From assembly GCF_001425625.1 (NCBI RefSeq), contig NZ_LMCP01000005.1, positions 1,053 through 65,052 of the forward strand: a stretch of DNA of 64,000 bases, in the 5' to 3' direction. The notes beneath the pieces are model-generated. The model was not told the DNA's origin, made no database searches, and worked only from the letters and a program-made list of their open reading frames with translations. This stretch comes from Mesorhizobium sp. Root102 (GTDB taxonomy: Bacteria > Pseudomonadota > Alphaproteobacteria > Rhizobiales > Rhizobiaceae). The position numbers and the translations under genes were made by a program. This document shows, piece after piece, positions 17,781 through 27,873 of the stretch. Position 1 is the stretch's first letter. Every line of letters starts with the position of its first letter.

Positions 17781-19127
17781 TTACAGCGATGGTCCCAATC
17801 GGATCGGGCTGCCGTCGCTGAAACGGGATTGACGGAACCTGTGGAGATTGTGCCCGGTCTCGTTGCCCTGGATCAAATCGGACAGGATACGGCCCATTCC
17901 GGGTCCTATGCCGAAGCCGTGGCCACTCATCCCGGTCGCGACAATGAGGCCTGGGATCGCAGCGGCCCGATCGACGATAGGCACGACATCCGGCATCGCA
18001 TCGATCATGCCCGCCCAACTCGCCTTGATCGGCACTGTCTTGAATTGCGGGAAAAATTCCCTGAACCCGCTATCGATGGCGCGGAGCGCCGCAGCCTCGG
18101 GAGCGGGATTGAGGACGCGCATCCGTTCGAACGGGGTTTCCTTGTCAGCGTCCCATCTTCGCGGGGTTAACCAGCCGTCCGGATATCCGCGCGGCGCGGC
18201 CGGCAGGTAGCGTGTGCCAAAGGGATTGGCCATCAGGGCGCTGGCATATTTGCCCGCATGTCGAAATGCGTCCGGTCCTATGTAGAGTTGGCTACTGCCT
18301 CCCAATGCGAGCGTGTATCCGCCATCCTGCCTGCGACGGAACGCGATGCGTTCGTCCGCGGCGGCACCGGCGTGGATTTCGGCCATCGGCGCTGTCGCGG
18401 CGACGGTCGCCCTGACGCAGAGCTGCGGGATAGAGATGCCGTGCGCGCGCAGGAAGAGCGACGTCCAGGCGCCGCTGGCGACGAGGACGCTCGAGGTGGC
18501 GATGTGGCCCCGCTCGGTCCAGACGCCGCTGATCCGGCCCGCCGAGATGTCAAGCATACGTGCCGCACAATTCTCGATGATCGTGACGCCTTGCCGGGCG
18601 GCCAGGCGAGCGATCGCGGGCACGGCGACCCAAGGCTCGGCGCGCATGTCCGATGGGGTGGTCATGGCGCCTTTGAACGGTCGCGACATGGCCGGGATAA
18701 GACTTGCCACCTCACCTTGGTCGAGGAGACGCGTGTCGACGCCATGAGCCAGGGCGATCTTCAGGAATTTCGCGAAACCGGCCATCTCCTTATCCGTCCG
18801 CGCAAGATAGGTGACGCCCGTCTGCTTCAGTCCTATGTCCTCGCCGCACTCCTCGGCCAGTTGCCGCCAGAGGCGCTGCGCTTCGATCACGATCGGCAGT
18901 TCGTCGGCATCGCGACCCTGCTGCCGGATCCAGCCCCAATTGCGCGAGGACTGCTCGGCGGCGATGCGTCCCTTTTCCAGCAGCGTCACCGAGATGTTCC
19001 GTCGCGCCAGGAACAGTGCCGTGGTCACGCCAATGACGCCACCGCCGATGATCACGACTTCCGAGGTCTTCGGCAGCGGCTCTTGAAACTGGATCGGAGT
19101 GGCTTCGGTGAAGGGGAAGATTATCAA
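17781..19127 (-). CDS. FAD-dependent D-amino-acid dehydrogenase-like oxidoreductase (DAO family)
   Basis: The 448-residue flavoprotein has a Rossmann dinucleotide motif GGGVIGVTTALFLARR at about residues 28-43, an ARTDKEMAGF middle part and the C-terminal GMSGHGFGIGPGMGR flavin-contact motif of the DAO superfamily (glycine oxidase, DadA, sarcosine oxidase). It probably oxidises an amino or imino acid; the substrate is not evident. The start at 19127 is a TTG with no better in-frame ATG before the dinucleotide fold, so the first residues are uncertain. It converges on the KbaZ gene. Confidence 0.82.
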   Translation of the reverse strand: MIIFPFTEATPIQFQEPLPKTSEVVIIGGGVIGVTTALFLARRNISVTLLEKGRIAAEQSSRNWGWIRQQGRDADELPIVIEAQRLWRQLAEECGEDIGLKQTGVTYLARTDKEMAGFAKFLKIALAHGVDTRLLDQGEVASLIPAMSRPFKGAMTTPSDMRAEPWVAVPAIARLAARQGVTIIENCAARMLDISAGRISGVWTERGHIATSSVLVASGAWTSLFLRAHGISIPQLCVRATVAATAPMAEIHAGAAADERIAFRRRQDGGYTLALGGSSQLYIGPDAFRHAGKYASALMANPFGTRYLPAAPRGYPDGWLTPRRWDADKETPFERMRVLNPAPEAAALRAIDSGFREFFPQFKTVPIKASWAGMIDAMPDVVPIVDRAAAIPGLIVATGMSGHGFGIGPGMGRILSDLIQGNETGHNLHRFRQSRFSDGSPIRLGPSL

Positions 19128-19416
19128 AGAGCACTGTCCCTATTGGTACGCTACGGCGGTATCCGGCTTAAAGACTTGTCTTGGCAGCGAGATTCGGCCG
19201 CTTCCGTGGAATGTCTGCGCCGCTTCAGCGCCGAGCACGCAATCGGCCGCAAGAACCAAGCGTACTACGATGCCTATACACCGCAGAAACTCAAAGATCT
19301 CGCTGCGGCCCTCAAGGCCGCCACATCATCGGCGGGAATCGGCGCAACGCGCTATGGGGAGTCGCCAGTGGACCGGCCTCCAAGACTCACGTTTTGAAAG
19401 ATCGGATGGAAAAAAC

Positions 19417-20160
19417 ATGAATGGTGCGTGTGGGGTCAATACATGTTTCGCCAATCCGCGACGAATGACCGGCAAGCCAGCCGCCACCTTGCTGCATTGC
19501 GGCCCGGGTCTGGCAAACGGTCTCGCGAACCTTCACAACGCACGCCGAGCGAATACGCCGATAGTCAACCTCGTAGGTGGTCAGGCGACCCATCACCGCC
19601 AGTTGGACGCACCGCTGACGGCCGATACCGAAGTCTGGTCACGCCCCGGTTTCGCGGTGGGTCAGAACGTCAGCGACTTCACGCACCGTTGGAGAAGATG
19701 CCGCGGCCGCCGTCGAAGCCTCGCTGCACAGTCCCGGCGGTATAGCTACCCTCATATTGCCATCAGATGTCTGCTGGAATCCGGGCGGTGTTGTGGGATC
19801 GCCCCGAGCCGTGTCCGGCGCGCCCTGCAAGTGAGCCCTGACGCCGTGGCGGAATCGGCACGCCTGCTGCGTTCCCGCCGGCAAACGGCGATCATTCTTG
19901 GTGGCATGGCGTTGCGGGCGCCGCAGCTTGAACTGGCGAGCAGAATCGCCGCCGCAGCTGGTGCAAGGCTTTTTGCCCCCGTTTCAAATGCCCGTATCGA
20001 ACGTGGCGAAGGGCGATATCCCGTCACGCGGCTACCCTACTCCATAGACCAGGCCGTGAAGGTGCTGTCGGACGTTTCCAATGTGATCCTGGTAGGCGCA
20101 ATGCGTCCGGTGGCTTTCTTTGCCTACGCCGCGTTTCTTCAGCAGAGCTGCCCCGGCTGA
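19417..20160 (+). pseudogene. Remnant of TPP-dependent acetolactate-synthase-like enzyme
   Basis: The sequence opens with a plausible start (ATG after GGATGGA) reading MNGACGVNTCFANP. It then jumps to RMTGKPAATLLHCGPGL and the characteristic NLHNARRANTPIVNLVGG of the IlvB/MdlC family, so about 45 N-terminal residues, including the cofactor Glu, are missing. Around 19690-19830 the family sequence moves to other frames (for example AVEASLHSPGGIATLILPSDV). It then returns as SPDAVAESARLLRSRRQTAIILGG and ends after LVGAMRPVAFFAY. The C-terminal TPP-binding domain is absent. This is a clear pseudogene. Confidence 0.85.
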
Positions 20161-20421
20161 AGCTGTTACAACCATGTCCAAAGGGCGCCGATTCCTGAAC
20201 CGGGAAGAAAACGGACCGTGGGTTTACAGTTTGGCCGGCCACGCATTGAGCTGAATGCAGCATACGGCTGGTGGAGGGCATCTCGTCCACCGCCAGATTT
20301 ATGTCCTGTAAATCGCGGGACACCGATTCTACTCTCGTGGCGGCCGTGTCTTTTCTCGGGGTTGCTGCGTGGCAGCACCGAAATTCCGAGGCACGGTCTT
20401 TATGGTTGGCCAATTTGATGC

Positions 20422-20760
20422 TCATTGCAGCCCGTTGCCTGGACCATCCGTGCTGCCGCCAAATGCCCGGAACAGGGTAGATTCGTTGACGAGTTGAGCA
20501 AGTAGGATCTCGGCGAGCGCCTCCTCGGCCATGCGACGTCGTTCCTGCGCGTCGAGCCAGATGCGCGAGGTGATGGCACCGGCTCTATACCTTGCTTCGG
20601 TAAGCCGCTCCACTTCCTGCGCGGCCGAAAGGGCGTTGCGCAGACGGCGCGCCCGTTCGACGCAATCCGCCCGGGCGCCTAATTTAGCTCGGAGATTCTC
20701 GCCGCTTGCGTCTCCACGGTCTGTTCGACTTCCATGACTTCGAGGTCAGAAATGGCGCCA
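20422..20760 (-). pseudogene. C-terminal remnant of outer-membrane efflux factor (TolC/NodT type)
   Basis: On the minus strand the pieces AISDLEVMEVEQTVETQAARI and, in another frame, VERLTEARYRAGAITSRIWLDAQ run on to AQLVNESTLFRAFGG and a stop. These are typical of the last helices of RND-type outer membrane factors of the NodT family. A frameshift lies near 20700. The N-terminal three quarters of the protein and any pump genes are absent, so this is a fossil of a lost efflux operon. Confidence 0.75.
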
Positions 20761-20860
20761 CTTGCCCGCTGGGTCCGCACCAAAGCTTATGTTTGCCTGA
20801 CATAAGCCAGGCTTCTTTCGGCCGAAGCGATCGATTGATTGAAACTCCGGCGAGAGCAGT

Positions 20861-22255
20861 TTAGAAGTCGATGGTGCTTCTGACTCCAACAACGAGGGCG
20901 TTGGGGATTGCCTGGCCGGTCGCATCATCCGCAGCTCCTCCGCCGGGATGGACAATATACTGGAAATCCGGCTGAATATTCCACCATGGTGCCGCGACGA
21001 AGTTGTAATTCACCTCGAAGATGGTCTCGCCGGAACGTATTGGATACGCTGTGCCTGTTTCGGCCGCGGTGTCTCTATCAAGTCCTGATGCCGCATGGCT
21101 GATTCCTGAGTGACTGACGCCAACGGTCAGCGTATCGTCTTTGCGGTCTGGCAGTAGGCCGGTAAAGGCCAGCCCTGCGTCGACTCCCCACGCCACCAGA
21201 TTCCTGTCAGACGGCGCCAACTGCCCGCGCAAGAAGCCACCGACTTTGGTGCCATTCCCCTCAAACAGCGTCTGGTCTACCAGGGCGTAGACACCCCAGT
21301 TCCCCGAATGCATGATCGGACCCACCGCTTGAGGCGACGCGCGCGACACCACATCGCCCGAACTGCTCAGGCCATATCGGTCATCGGCAAACGTGCTGGT
21401 GTGATACCAGCCGCCGAGCTTGTAAGAAACCGATGGCCCGTCCGCCGCGCCGTCCGGATTGAGCTCATAGGCCAGCTCGGCCATCAGCAGGGCGCCACCG
21501 GTCAAACTGAATGTGGTGCCGTGAAAGTTGCAAACCTGCGGATCGTCTTGGCAATCCCGGCCGGCCGGGTCGCCGCTGAAAAGCCCACCGCGCACGACAA
21601 CTTGCGGCTTGAGGTAAATGCCTGAAACCACACCGGGCGTCGCAAGCGGATAGGCCGGTCCGCCGCTCGGCATATCCGAGGCATTCAGCACAGGCCATCC
21701 AAACGCACCGTTGAGCAATTTCCCGGCCGAATTGCTCGTTGCGAAATCCTCGTCCGCCGAAACCTGCCCCAACCTGACAAAGCTGCCGTCTGCAAACGTT
21801 TGCTGGAGCCAGGCGGTGAAGAGCCGCGTCGTCGGAACCGCATCGATGTTACTTGGATCGCCGAGGCTGCCAACCTCAGCGGCGACATTGCGATCATTGA
21901 GATCGTGTATTTGATACAACGTCACATGGGCAGATCCACCCTGCCACAGACCCATCTTCTCAAAATCGAGGTCCAAGTTGACGTCGAAGCGACCTTCGTA
22001 GGCCGCGCCCTGGCGGATGCCGCCACTCGCCACATCCATGACCTCGCTGACGTAATCGAGGGTGAACTTAACGCCCTTGTCCTCAAGCGCCTTCCGGTCG
22101 CCATTCCAGTCCCCAGTCAGGTGATCCCACTGCCAGATTGAGTTACCCGCCTGGCCGGACGCGTCGGCGGCGCCGGCCGGAGCAGCGAGCAAGATTAAAT
22201 CCGCCAAAAAAATGAATGACAGCGACCGTTGCAACCGACCGCATCGGGACTTCAC
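20861..22255 (-). CDS. oprB: Carbohydrate-selective porin OprB family
   Basis: I choose the GTG at 22255: GGAGGAT sits five bases upstream and the product then begins directly with a signal peptide (VKSRCGRLQRSLSFIF to PAGAADA), giving 464 residues. The mature part opens with the OprB N-terminal region WQWDHLTGDWNGDRKALEDKG and continues as beta-barrel with alternating polar and hydrophobic strands to a terminal phenylalanine (VGVRSTIDF), the usual outer-membrane sorting end. OprB porins take up glucose and other sugars. It is intact amid pseudogenes on both sides. Confidence 0.9.
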   Translation of the reverse strand: MKSRCGRLQRSLSFIFLADLILLAAPAGAADASGQAGNSIWQWDHLTGDWNGDRKALEDKGVKFTLDYVSEVMDVASGGIRQGAAYEGRFDVNLDLDFEKMGLWQGGSAHVTLYQIHDLNDRNVAAEVGSLGDPSNIDAVPTTRLFTAWLQQTFADGSFVRLGQVSADEDFATSNSAGKLLNGAFGWPVLNASDMPSGGPAYPLATPGVVSGIYLKPQVVVRGGLFSGDPAGRDCQDDPQVCNFHGTTFSLTGGALLMAELAYELNPDGAADGPSVSYKLGGWYHTSTFADDRYGLSSSGDVVSRASPQAVGPIMHSGNWGVYALVDQTLFEGNGTKVGGFLRGQLAPSDRNLVAWGVDAGLAFTGLLPDRKDDTLTVGVSHSGISHAASGLDRDTAAETGTAYPIRSGETIFEVNYNFVAAPWWNIQPDFQYIVHPGGGAADDATGQAIPNALVVGVRSTIDF

Positions 22256-22428
22256 TTGGCATCCTCCACGGTGGGCGAAACCTCGACCACAGACATCATT
22301 CGCCCAAGCTTCAGCCAATCACCGTGCAACGGGTTGAGCGAGCGCTCGACCGCGTGGCCGAGATAATCGTCGCGCACGGCGACCAAGGCGAGACATGGCT
22401 TCCGCTGTACGACTATCTTGAACATGCC

Positions 22429-23224
22429 CTACAAGATTGCCAAGCGAAAGAAGAACGCCTTGCCGCAGCCCATCAGCGCGTTAAACGATTGAGGGATCGG
22501 CAGTACGATCTTCATGAGTTCTTCTTGCCACACTGTGATGTCGCCGCCTTCGCCGTACTTCGGACGGTCGATGGTGTGGCCCATCAGCATGCGCCGGAGT
22601 TCCTCATCCAGCCTGCCATTCTTCATGCGATCCTCAAACGACCAGTGCGATAAAGACATCGACGCTCATTTGGCGTTTTGCCTTCCATCGTTTCTTTTGC
22701 TCGGCGCTTTTGGTGCGGAGTTCGTCGCGGACGATTTCGTCGAAATAGAGCTTCAGCGCTTCCGAAATCTTGTCGTCAGGATGGGAGACAGTGCCAGTAA
22801 CAGCGTCAACCACCGGAGAACTGGCAGGCTTTCCAATCGTCGCCTCGACCCGCTGTAGGATGGTGTCTAGCGGCTCGGCAACGAGGATGTCGGCGAGCGG
22901 ACGATAGACGAACCCTAGCGCCTCTGCGCGCTTGATAGCGCGCCGGTAACGAATGTGCGCAGCTTCTGGGTTTTCGCCCAGTATAAGAGAGGACCATAAC
23001 GCGTTATCGGCAGCCTCATGGAGATCACTCGCGGTGCGCGCCTTTAACCGGTCCGAGGTGTCCAACGCGCCGCGTACGAAAACACCGCGATCATCGAGTT
23101 CTCGTAGCTCCTTTGGGACCCGTCGGTAGTAGTGGAAGCGATCGCCCCTTCGTTGCAGAAAGCGATCCGGATCATGCGCTTCGCGTCGCCTTCCCATATC
23201 TTTAAGATACCGTTTGTATCGCAA
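22429..23224 (-). pseudogene. Tyrosine recombinase (integrase) with catalytic core deleted
   Basis: The first 190 codons (from 23224) form an integrase N-terminal region: RFLQRRGDRFHYYRRVPKEL, an SAM-like middle part and KAKRQMSVDVF. The frame then ends, and the overlapping frame from 22659 carries the C-terminal end of the same family, SFEDRMKNGRLDEELRRMLMGH and DRPKYGEGGD with the box-II His and the catalytic Tyr. The roughly 150 residues between, which hold the catalytic Arg, are missing. The gene cannot encode an active recombinase. It lies 90 bases from a tRNA-His fragment. Confidence 0.82.
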
Positions 23225-23314
23225 TCAGTAACACAAACGGCCAAAATGGCGCAAGCGTCAACTCAGGAAATGCAAAATTCTTCAGCAAAATCAATAATTT
23301 GCAAGATTGGCCGA

Positions 23315-23365
23315 TGGTACCGTTGGCTGGGATCGAACCAGCGACCTCCGGATCCACAATCCGGA
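23315..23365 (-). repeat. 3' fragment of tRNA-His (GTG), likely att-site scar
   Basis: Read on the minus strand, 23364-23348 forms an anticodon arm (CCGGA-TTGTGGA-TCCGG) with anticodon GTG. A T-arm (GCTGG-TTCGATC-CCAGC), an acceptor strand ending CAACGGT, an A discriminator and an encoded CCA follow. The D-arm and the 5' acceptor strand are absent: the sequence beyond 23365 is unrelated. Such 3' ends of tRNA genes are the usual crossover sites of tyrosine integrases, and a broken integrase lies next door. Confidence 0.85.
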
Positions 23366-23544
23366 TGTCTAAGAAAATGGGCCTCGCACAATCTGTTGAC
23401 GACCTGTGAAATTGTTAGGTTTGGTACCGGATAGTGTTCAAGCTGCACCGCTTCGGCGATGCGAGAGCAAACCGATGACTAAGATGTGCAAGAGGGCCTT
23501 TTGGGGCCAACTTCCGCGGCTAGTCGTGCTTGCAGGCTTGGTCT

Positions 23545-24345
23545 TCAGGCGGTGGCCGCTGCAATTCTTGGCTTCCAGCGCAGGCGGATCCATTGCCGGA
23601 TATTGTAGGCCAGCAGGGCCCACAGGGCTTCCGTTCCTGCCTTTGCCAACCCGCGCACACGAAAGCGCCGCAGACCCAGCTTATCTTTCAGCCACGCATT
23701 GACGAACTCTGCGACACGCCCACGTTCGCGGATTAACGCTTTTGTCTCTGGCGAATTTTTCCGAAAGCGGAACGCACTCACTACAGGGTCTTCGTGTGTA
23801 ACGACAATCGATCGTCCATAGCGCTGGTTGCCTGAGCAACATTGGCGGCGACTGGGGCATGGCCGACAATCGGTCGGGCTGGCCAGATAACACACCATCT
23901 TTCTTCCAGATCGCACATGGCCATAGCGGGCGGTGAGCGTCTTGCCCTCCGGACAAACGTAGCTGTCGGACGCCGTATCGTACTGGAACTTGTCGGGCAG
24001 GAAAGCGTCCGTTACCCCCAACACGAGCAAGCCGTTGCTTGGCGCGGCCATCAGTTTCAGTCCATGGCCCGACAAGTTCAATGTCTTTCTCGCGCGCGTC
24101 CAGAATGTTCGCCCGACTGGTATAGCCTGCATCCGGGTCCGGACGGCCCGTGATTGAGATCGTGTCACGCCATCTTTTCTCCGCCCCACTCAAATCTGGT
24201 GCCGCCAACCCAGAGGCAGCGGGGCAGAACCGCGATCTTGCGAGCATCCGCCACTTTCGCTTTCTTCATGCCGATCCGCGTTGACGATCAATCGCAGGTT
24301 CTGTTCGCTGCTGCGCAGGGTTTGCTCGGCCGCTTTCTGTTCTCC
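23545..24345 (-). pseudogene. IS1182-family transposase remnant
   Basis: The last 190 codons carry the C-terminal DDE-type region of IS1182 transposases: CPEGKTLTARYGH, the CRPCPSRRQCC cysteine cluster, and RGRVAEFVNAWLKDKLGLRRFRVRG. Upstream the family sequence continues in a different frame (DAGYTSRANILDAREKDIEL and GPWTETDGRAKQR), so at least one frameshift is present. The N-terminal half is missing. I could not define terminal inverted repeats. The remnant abuts the end of the 948-codon regulator. Confidence 0.8.
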
Positions 24346-24373
24346 GGCCTAAGGTTCCCATCCCTTTGGGCTG

Positions 24374-27220
24374 TTAGAGCTGATCCAAAAGTTGACATGC
24401 TGCGATAAGATCTCGCGTTCCAAACCCTTCAGTAAATCGCTGGTAAACACTTCCTAGCAGCGATCTGGCCTCCTGATTCTTACCCAAATCCCTCCACATT
24501 TGGGCAAGGGGAATTGCTGCCTTTAGTTCCCAACTGAAGGCGGATTGCTCTCGCGCGCAAGAAATTGACCTCAGAAGAAATTGCTCGGCAGAAGCAAGGT
24601 CCGGCTGCGGCATCATCAACTCGATCTCGCCTTGAGTTCGTAGCAACTCTGGCCGCCAGCATCGTTCGTTAACCAGATCGGCGCGTGACAACGCTACTTC
24701 AAGCACTTGCCGCGCTTCTTCACCACGTGCTGAAGCTGCCAACGCTTTTGATAATACACAGGACGTCGAAGACGCTATGATGCTGTATTGGCTGGAAAGC
24801 ATGGTTGAGTAGCCTTGCTGGAGCATCTCCAACCCCGTCGAATCGTCCCCATTTACAAGCAGGAACTCGCCCTTCTGTGCACGGGCGATGGCCTGAAAGG
24901 CCGGGAGAGAATACTTGGACGCATGTGATAGCGCGCTCTCAATCGGCTCGGCCGCCATCTTATATGCGCCGCACCAAAAGAAGACGGGGATCGTCCAGAC
25001 TAAGGCAAAGCAGTAGGAAGCATGATGGCTGTAGGCGCGCATGTGTTCTATTGTCTCATGGGCGGATTCGAGAGCTTGATCGGGAAAACCTCGCAGCCAC
25101 AGGGATCGCGTCAAGGCCAGCCGCGCACGCGCTTCGCTAGCCAGGTCCAATTTCAAAGACGAGGCGGGAAACGCCTGCAACAGGAAGCCATTCTTGCAAT
25201 GACGCAGCGCAGCTGCCTGATTGCCAGTCGCGTGATATGAGGCGCCAAGCAACCACTCTGAAAGAATTTTTTCGACGGGGTCGCCCGTTCGCTGAGCGAT
25301 AGCGGCGCTTTCCTTCGCTGTAGCAATCGCACCTTCGAAATCACCATTGCGAACGAGATAGACATTGAAATCGGCGAGCAGATCGAATTGACGACGTTCG
25401 TCGTGTAAAATCTCTGACAGATGCAATGCGCGTTTGAACGCGTCCTTGACCTCGTTGACGCTTCCTGGAGCGTAGAGCGCCGATCGCGCCAGTGCGTAAT
25501 ATAATTGTAGCTCTAGTGATGTCCCACGATCTCTTTCAGGTAGCCCAGATATAGCTTGACGGCACCATCTCTGGCATTCTCCAAATTGGGAAATTTCCAG
25601 AAATATTGACACGGCATTGGTGGCAAGCTCGCGTCCGATGGCGGGATTGCCCCGATCGGAAAAACTCCACTCAAGCGCCTTGCGGATATTGCCTAGATGA
25701 GGAGTATATTTGGCCGCGTCCCTGCCATCAAATCCTTGTCCTGCCAAGCGCGATTTGAGGAAACTGTCGAAGTAGAGGGCGTGGCGCCCGGCTATTGCAC
25801 TTTCCTCGTCGCCAACCTTGAGCTTGGCAGAGGCGTATGCGCGCGTCGTATCCAGAAGTCGGTAGTAAACAAAGCCGCTGATCGATGAGATTGAAATCAG
25901 AGATTTGTCGGCTAAGCTTGCAATGATGGTCGCCAGTTTCTTTCTGTCATTATCCACAACACCCGCAACCGTATAGGCTGCATCGAGGGGGAATTGACCG
26001 ATAAAAATTGAGAGTGTGCAGAGCGTTTTTTGCTCGCTTCCCGACAACAGGTTGAAACTCCAGTCAAGCATCGCCTGCAACGTTTGGTGCCTCGACGTGG
26101 CACTGCGCCGACCTTGAAATTGTAATGGATCGGCCTCATTGAGGAGGCTGGCCACTCCTCTAATGCCATACGTTCCCACTCGGCTTGCAGCGATCTCGAT
26201 CGCCAACGCAATCCCATCAAGCCGTCGGCAGATGTCAGCTACAATGGGGGCATCGCTGTCCTGAAGGCCGTCCAAAAGCCCGCCGACAGCAGCTTTTTCC
26301 ATAAAAAGTTGCACTGCCGGCGAAGCGAGAGCCGAAGCCGCAGACGGCGCGGCGTCAAGCGGCCAAGCAAGCGGCGGGAGCAAATGGACGTTCTCTAACT
26401 CGACGCGAAGTGCTTCTCTGCTCGTTGCCAAAATGTGGATGGACGGCGCCCCAGCGACTATATGTTTTGTCAGCGGCGCGACTGTCTCCATAACATGCTC
26501 GCAGCTGTCCAGAATGAGCAGGGCGCGCTTGTCCGCGAGAAACGCGGGTATAGCGTGATCTGGTACAAGGCCTTGCACAGAACATCCAATAGCGGCGGCA
26601 ACCGCACTCGCAGCGTCGGCTTTGTCGTCCAGGGAACCAAGATCGACAAAGAAAACCATTTCGTTTCCAAAGTCAGACAGAAGCGCGTGGGCAACCGCTA
26701 TCGCGACAGTAGTCTTTCCAATGCCGCCCGGCCCCACAACACTTACCAAGCGGTTTGACTGCACCTGCGCGATCAACTCTGCCAACGTTTCGGCGCGGCC
26801 AGCAATTGACCGCAACGGTGCAGGCAAGTTCTTTGGTTGCGGCAACCCGGCTTCACTATAGATAGAGCTAGTGCCGCTATGGGGTGAGCGCAGCAAAGGA
26901 GCAACGAACGCGTATCCTCGACCAGGTACGGTAATAACAAACCGATTTCCGTCTCTAGAGTCGCCGAGGACCTTACGAAGAGCGGCGATGTGGACTCGGA
27001 GATTGGCCTCTTCGACCGTCACATCCGGCCATACGATATCAATCAATTTACGTCCGCTCACGATCTCCGTGGGCCGATCGGTCAATGCGATCAGAATCTC
27101 GAGCGCGCGGCCACCGATTGCGATTGGCTCGCCATCTCTCGTAAGCAATCGTTTGATTGGTGTCAGCACGAAGCGACCAAAGGCAATTGTCGAGATGCCA
27201 GATTCGCTGTCGTTTGCCAT
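24374..27220 (-). CDS. Winged-helix regulator with NB-ARC-like NTPase and TPR-type C-terminal region
   Basis: The 948-residue protein joins an OmpR/PhoB-type winged helix (about residues 12-108, with EEANLRVHIAALRKVLGD) to a STAND/NB-ARC-like NTPase. The NTPase has Walker A GPGGIGKTT at 163-171 and Walker B RALLILDSCEHV about 90 residues later. A long helical region with TPR character follows (about 480-940). Such proteins are ATP-gated transcription factors whose repeat region senses a ligand or partner. No target is evident. It diverges from the DUF982-tal operon and may or may not regulate it. Confidence 0.85.
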   Translation of the reverse strand: MANDSESGISTIAFGRFVLTPIKRLLTRDGEPIAIGGRALEILIALTDRPTEIVSGRKLIDIVWPDVTVEEANLRVHIAALRKVLGDSRDGNRFVITVPGRGYAFVAPLLRSPHSGTSSIYSEAGLPQPKNLPAPLRSIAGRAETLAELIAQVQSNRLVSVVGPGGIGKTTVAIAVAHALLSDFGNEMVFFVDLGSLDDKADAASAVAAAIGCSVQGLVPDHAIPAFLADKRALLILDSCEHVMETVAPLTKHIVAGAPSIHILATSREALRVELENVHLLPPLAWPLDAAPSAASALASPAVQLFMEKAAVGGLLDGLQDSDAPIVADICRRLDGIALAIEIAASRVGTYGIRGVASLLNEADPLQFQGRRSATSRHQTLQAMLDWSFNLLSGSEQKTLCTLSIFIGQFPLDAAYTVAGVVDNDRKKLATIIASLADKSLISISSISGFVYYRLLDTTRAYASAKLKVGDEESAIAGRHALYFDSFLKSRLAGQGFDGRDAAKYTPHLGNIRKALEWSFSDRGNPAIGRELATNAVSIFLEISQFGECQRWCRQAISGLPERDRGTSLELQLYYALARSALYAPGSVNEVKDAFKRALHLSEILHDERRQFDLLADFNVYLVRNGDFEGAIATAKESAAIAQRTGDPVEKILSEWLLGASYHATGNQAAALRHCKNGFLLQAFPASSLKLDLASEARARLALTRSLWLRGFPDQALESAHETIEHMRAYSHHASYCFALVWTIPVFFWCGAYKMAAEPIESALSHASKYSLPAFQAIARAQKGEFLLVNGDDSTGLEMLQQGYSTMLSSQYSIIASSTSCVLSKALAASARGEEARQVLEVALSRADLVNERCWRPELLRTQGEIELMMPQPDLASAEQFLLRSISCAREQSAFSWELKAAIPLAQMWRDLGKNQEARSLLGSVYQRFTEGFGTRDLIAACQLLDQL

Positions 27221-27388
27221 GATCGAAGCCCTTGGCCTGGCCGGAGCTCGTCTCGTACATTTCCCTAATTCGCTATATGATCGACGTTAAGTCAAGGCGT
27301 TGTGGGGCCGCCAGTGCGATGCCAGACTTCCGTGTCCACTATCGATCGCCGCTCTGTGCCGCCCAGGCTTTCTCACCCTCGATCATTC

Positions 27389-27402
27389 TTGAAATCATTC
27401 AA
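27389..27402. promoter_or_regulatory. FNR/FixK-type box upstream of the DUF982-tal-pgi-tkt-pgm genes
   Basis: TTGAAATCATTCAA matches TTGA-N6-TCAA, the consensus half-sites and spacing of FNR/FixK-class activators. It lies in the 323-base divergent region between the 948-aa regulator and DUF982, 142 bases before the DUF982 ATG. That leaves room for a promoter about 40 bases downstream of the box. No other gene is visible between 27221 and 27543. Confidence 0.55.
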
Positions 27403-27543
27403 CGACCGCGTAACCGTGGCCGCTCTCAAACGCGCTGCTGCTATTCACACGGCTTGGGTTCACGCAAGGGTGATGCCTGTCGATGAAACCTCACCCGACG
27501 GGGCGCGTTGTCAGAGTTCAGCCAGTTAGAGGCGGCCCACTCG

Positions 27544-27789
27544 ATGTATGATGCCTGGTTTTCCAAGCCAATATCTGTTGCCACCGGCATAAGCGGCGAC
27601 ATTCGAAACCTTACCAACGCTCGGCAAGCTCTTGACCTTCTCAACGATCATTGGCGCAACGGAGGAAGCGACAAGCACCGATCGGCGAAACGGGCATGCC
27701 AGCAGGCCTTGAATGGTAGTGTTCCGGCTGACGTGGCCAGAGACGCGTTTGCCGACGCGGCGCGCGAAGCGCACATGCTGGTCGAGTGA
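27544..27789 (+). CDS. DUF982 family protein
   Basis: The 81-residue product begins MYDAWFSKPISV, the usual opening of DUF982 proteins, and has the conserved middle part NARQALDLLNDHWRNGG and the end CQQALNGSVPADVARDAFADAAREA. This small rhizobial family has no known function. An upstream TTG at 27508 would add 12 residues. It precedes transaldolase by 84 bases in the same direction and may be the first gene of that transcript. Confidence 0.8.
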   Translation: MYDAWFSKPISVATGISGDIRNLTNARQALDLLNDHWRNGGSDKHRSAKRACQQALNGSVPADVARDAFADAAREAHMLVE

Positions 27790-27873
27790 TTTGCGTTTCG
27801 GACATAGGATTTGGTTGGGGTCGTCGATCAATTTTCGCCCGTCCAAACGGGCCATCACGCTAGCGAGGTCGCC

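Noticed and set aside
16306..18018. Minus-strand frame of 570 codons opposite kbaZ
   Set aside because: Antisense to the KbaZ-like gene, and its sequence has no family resemblance.
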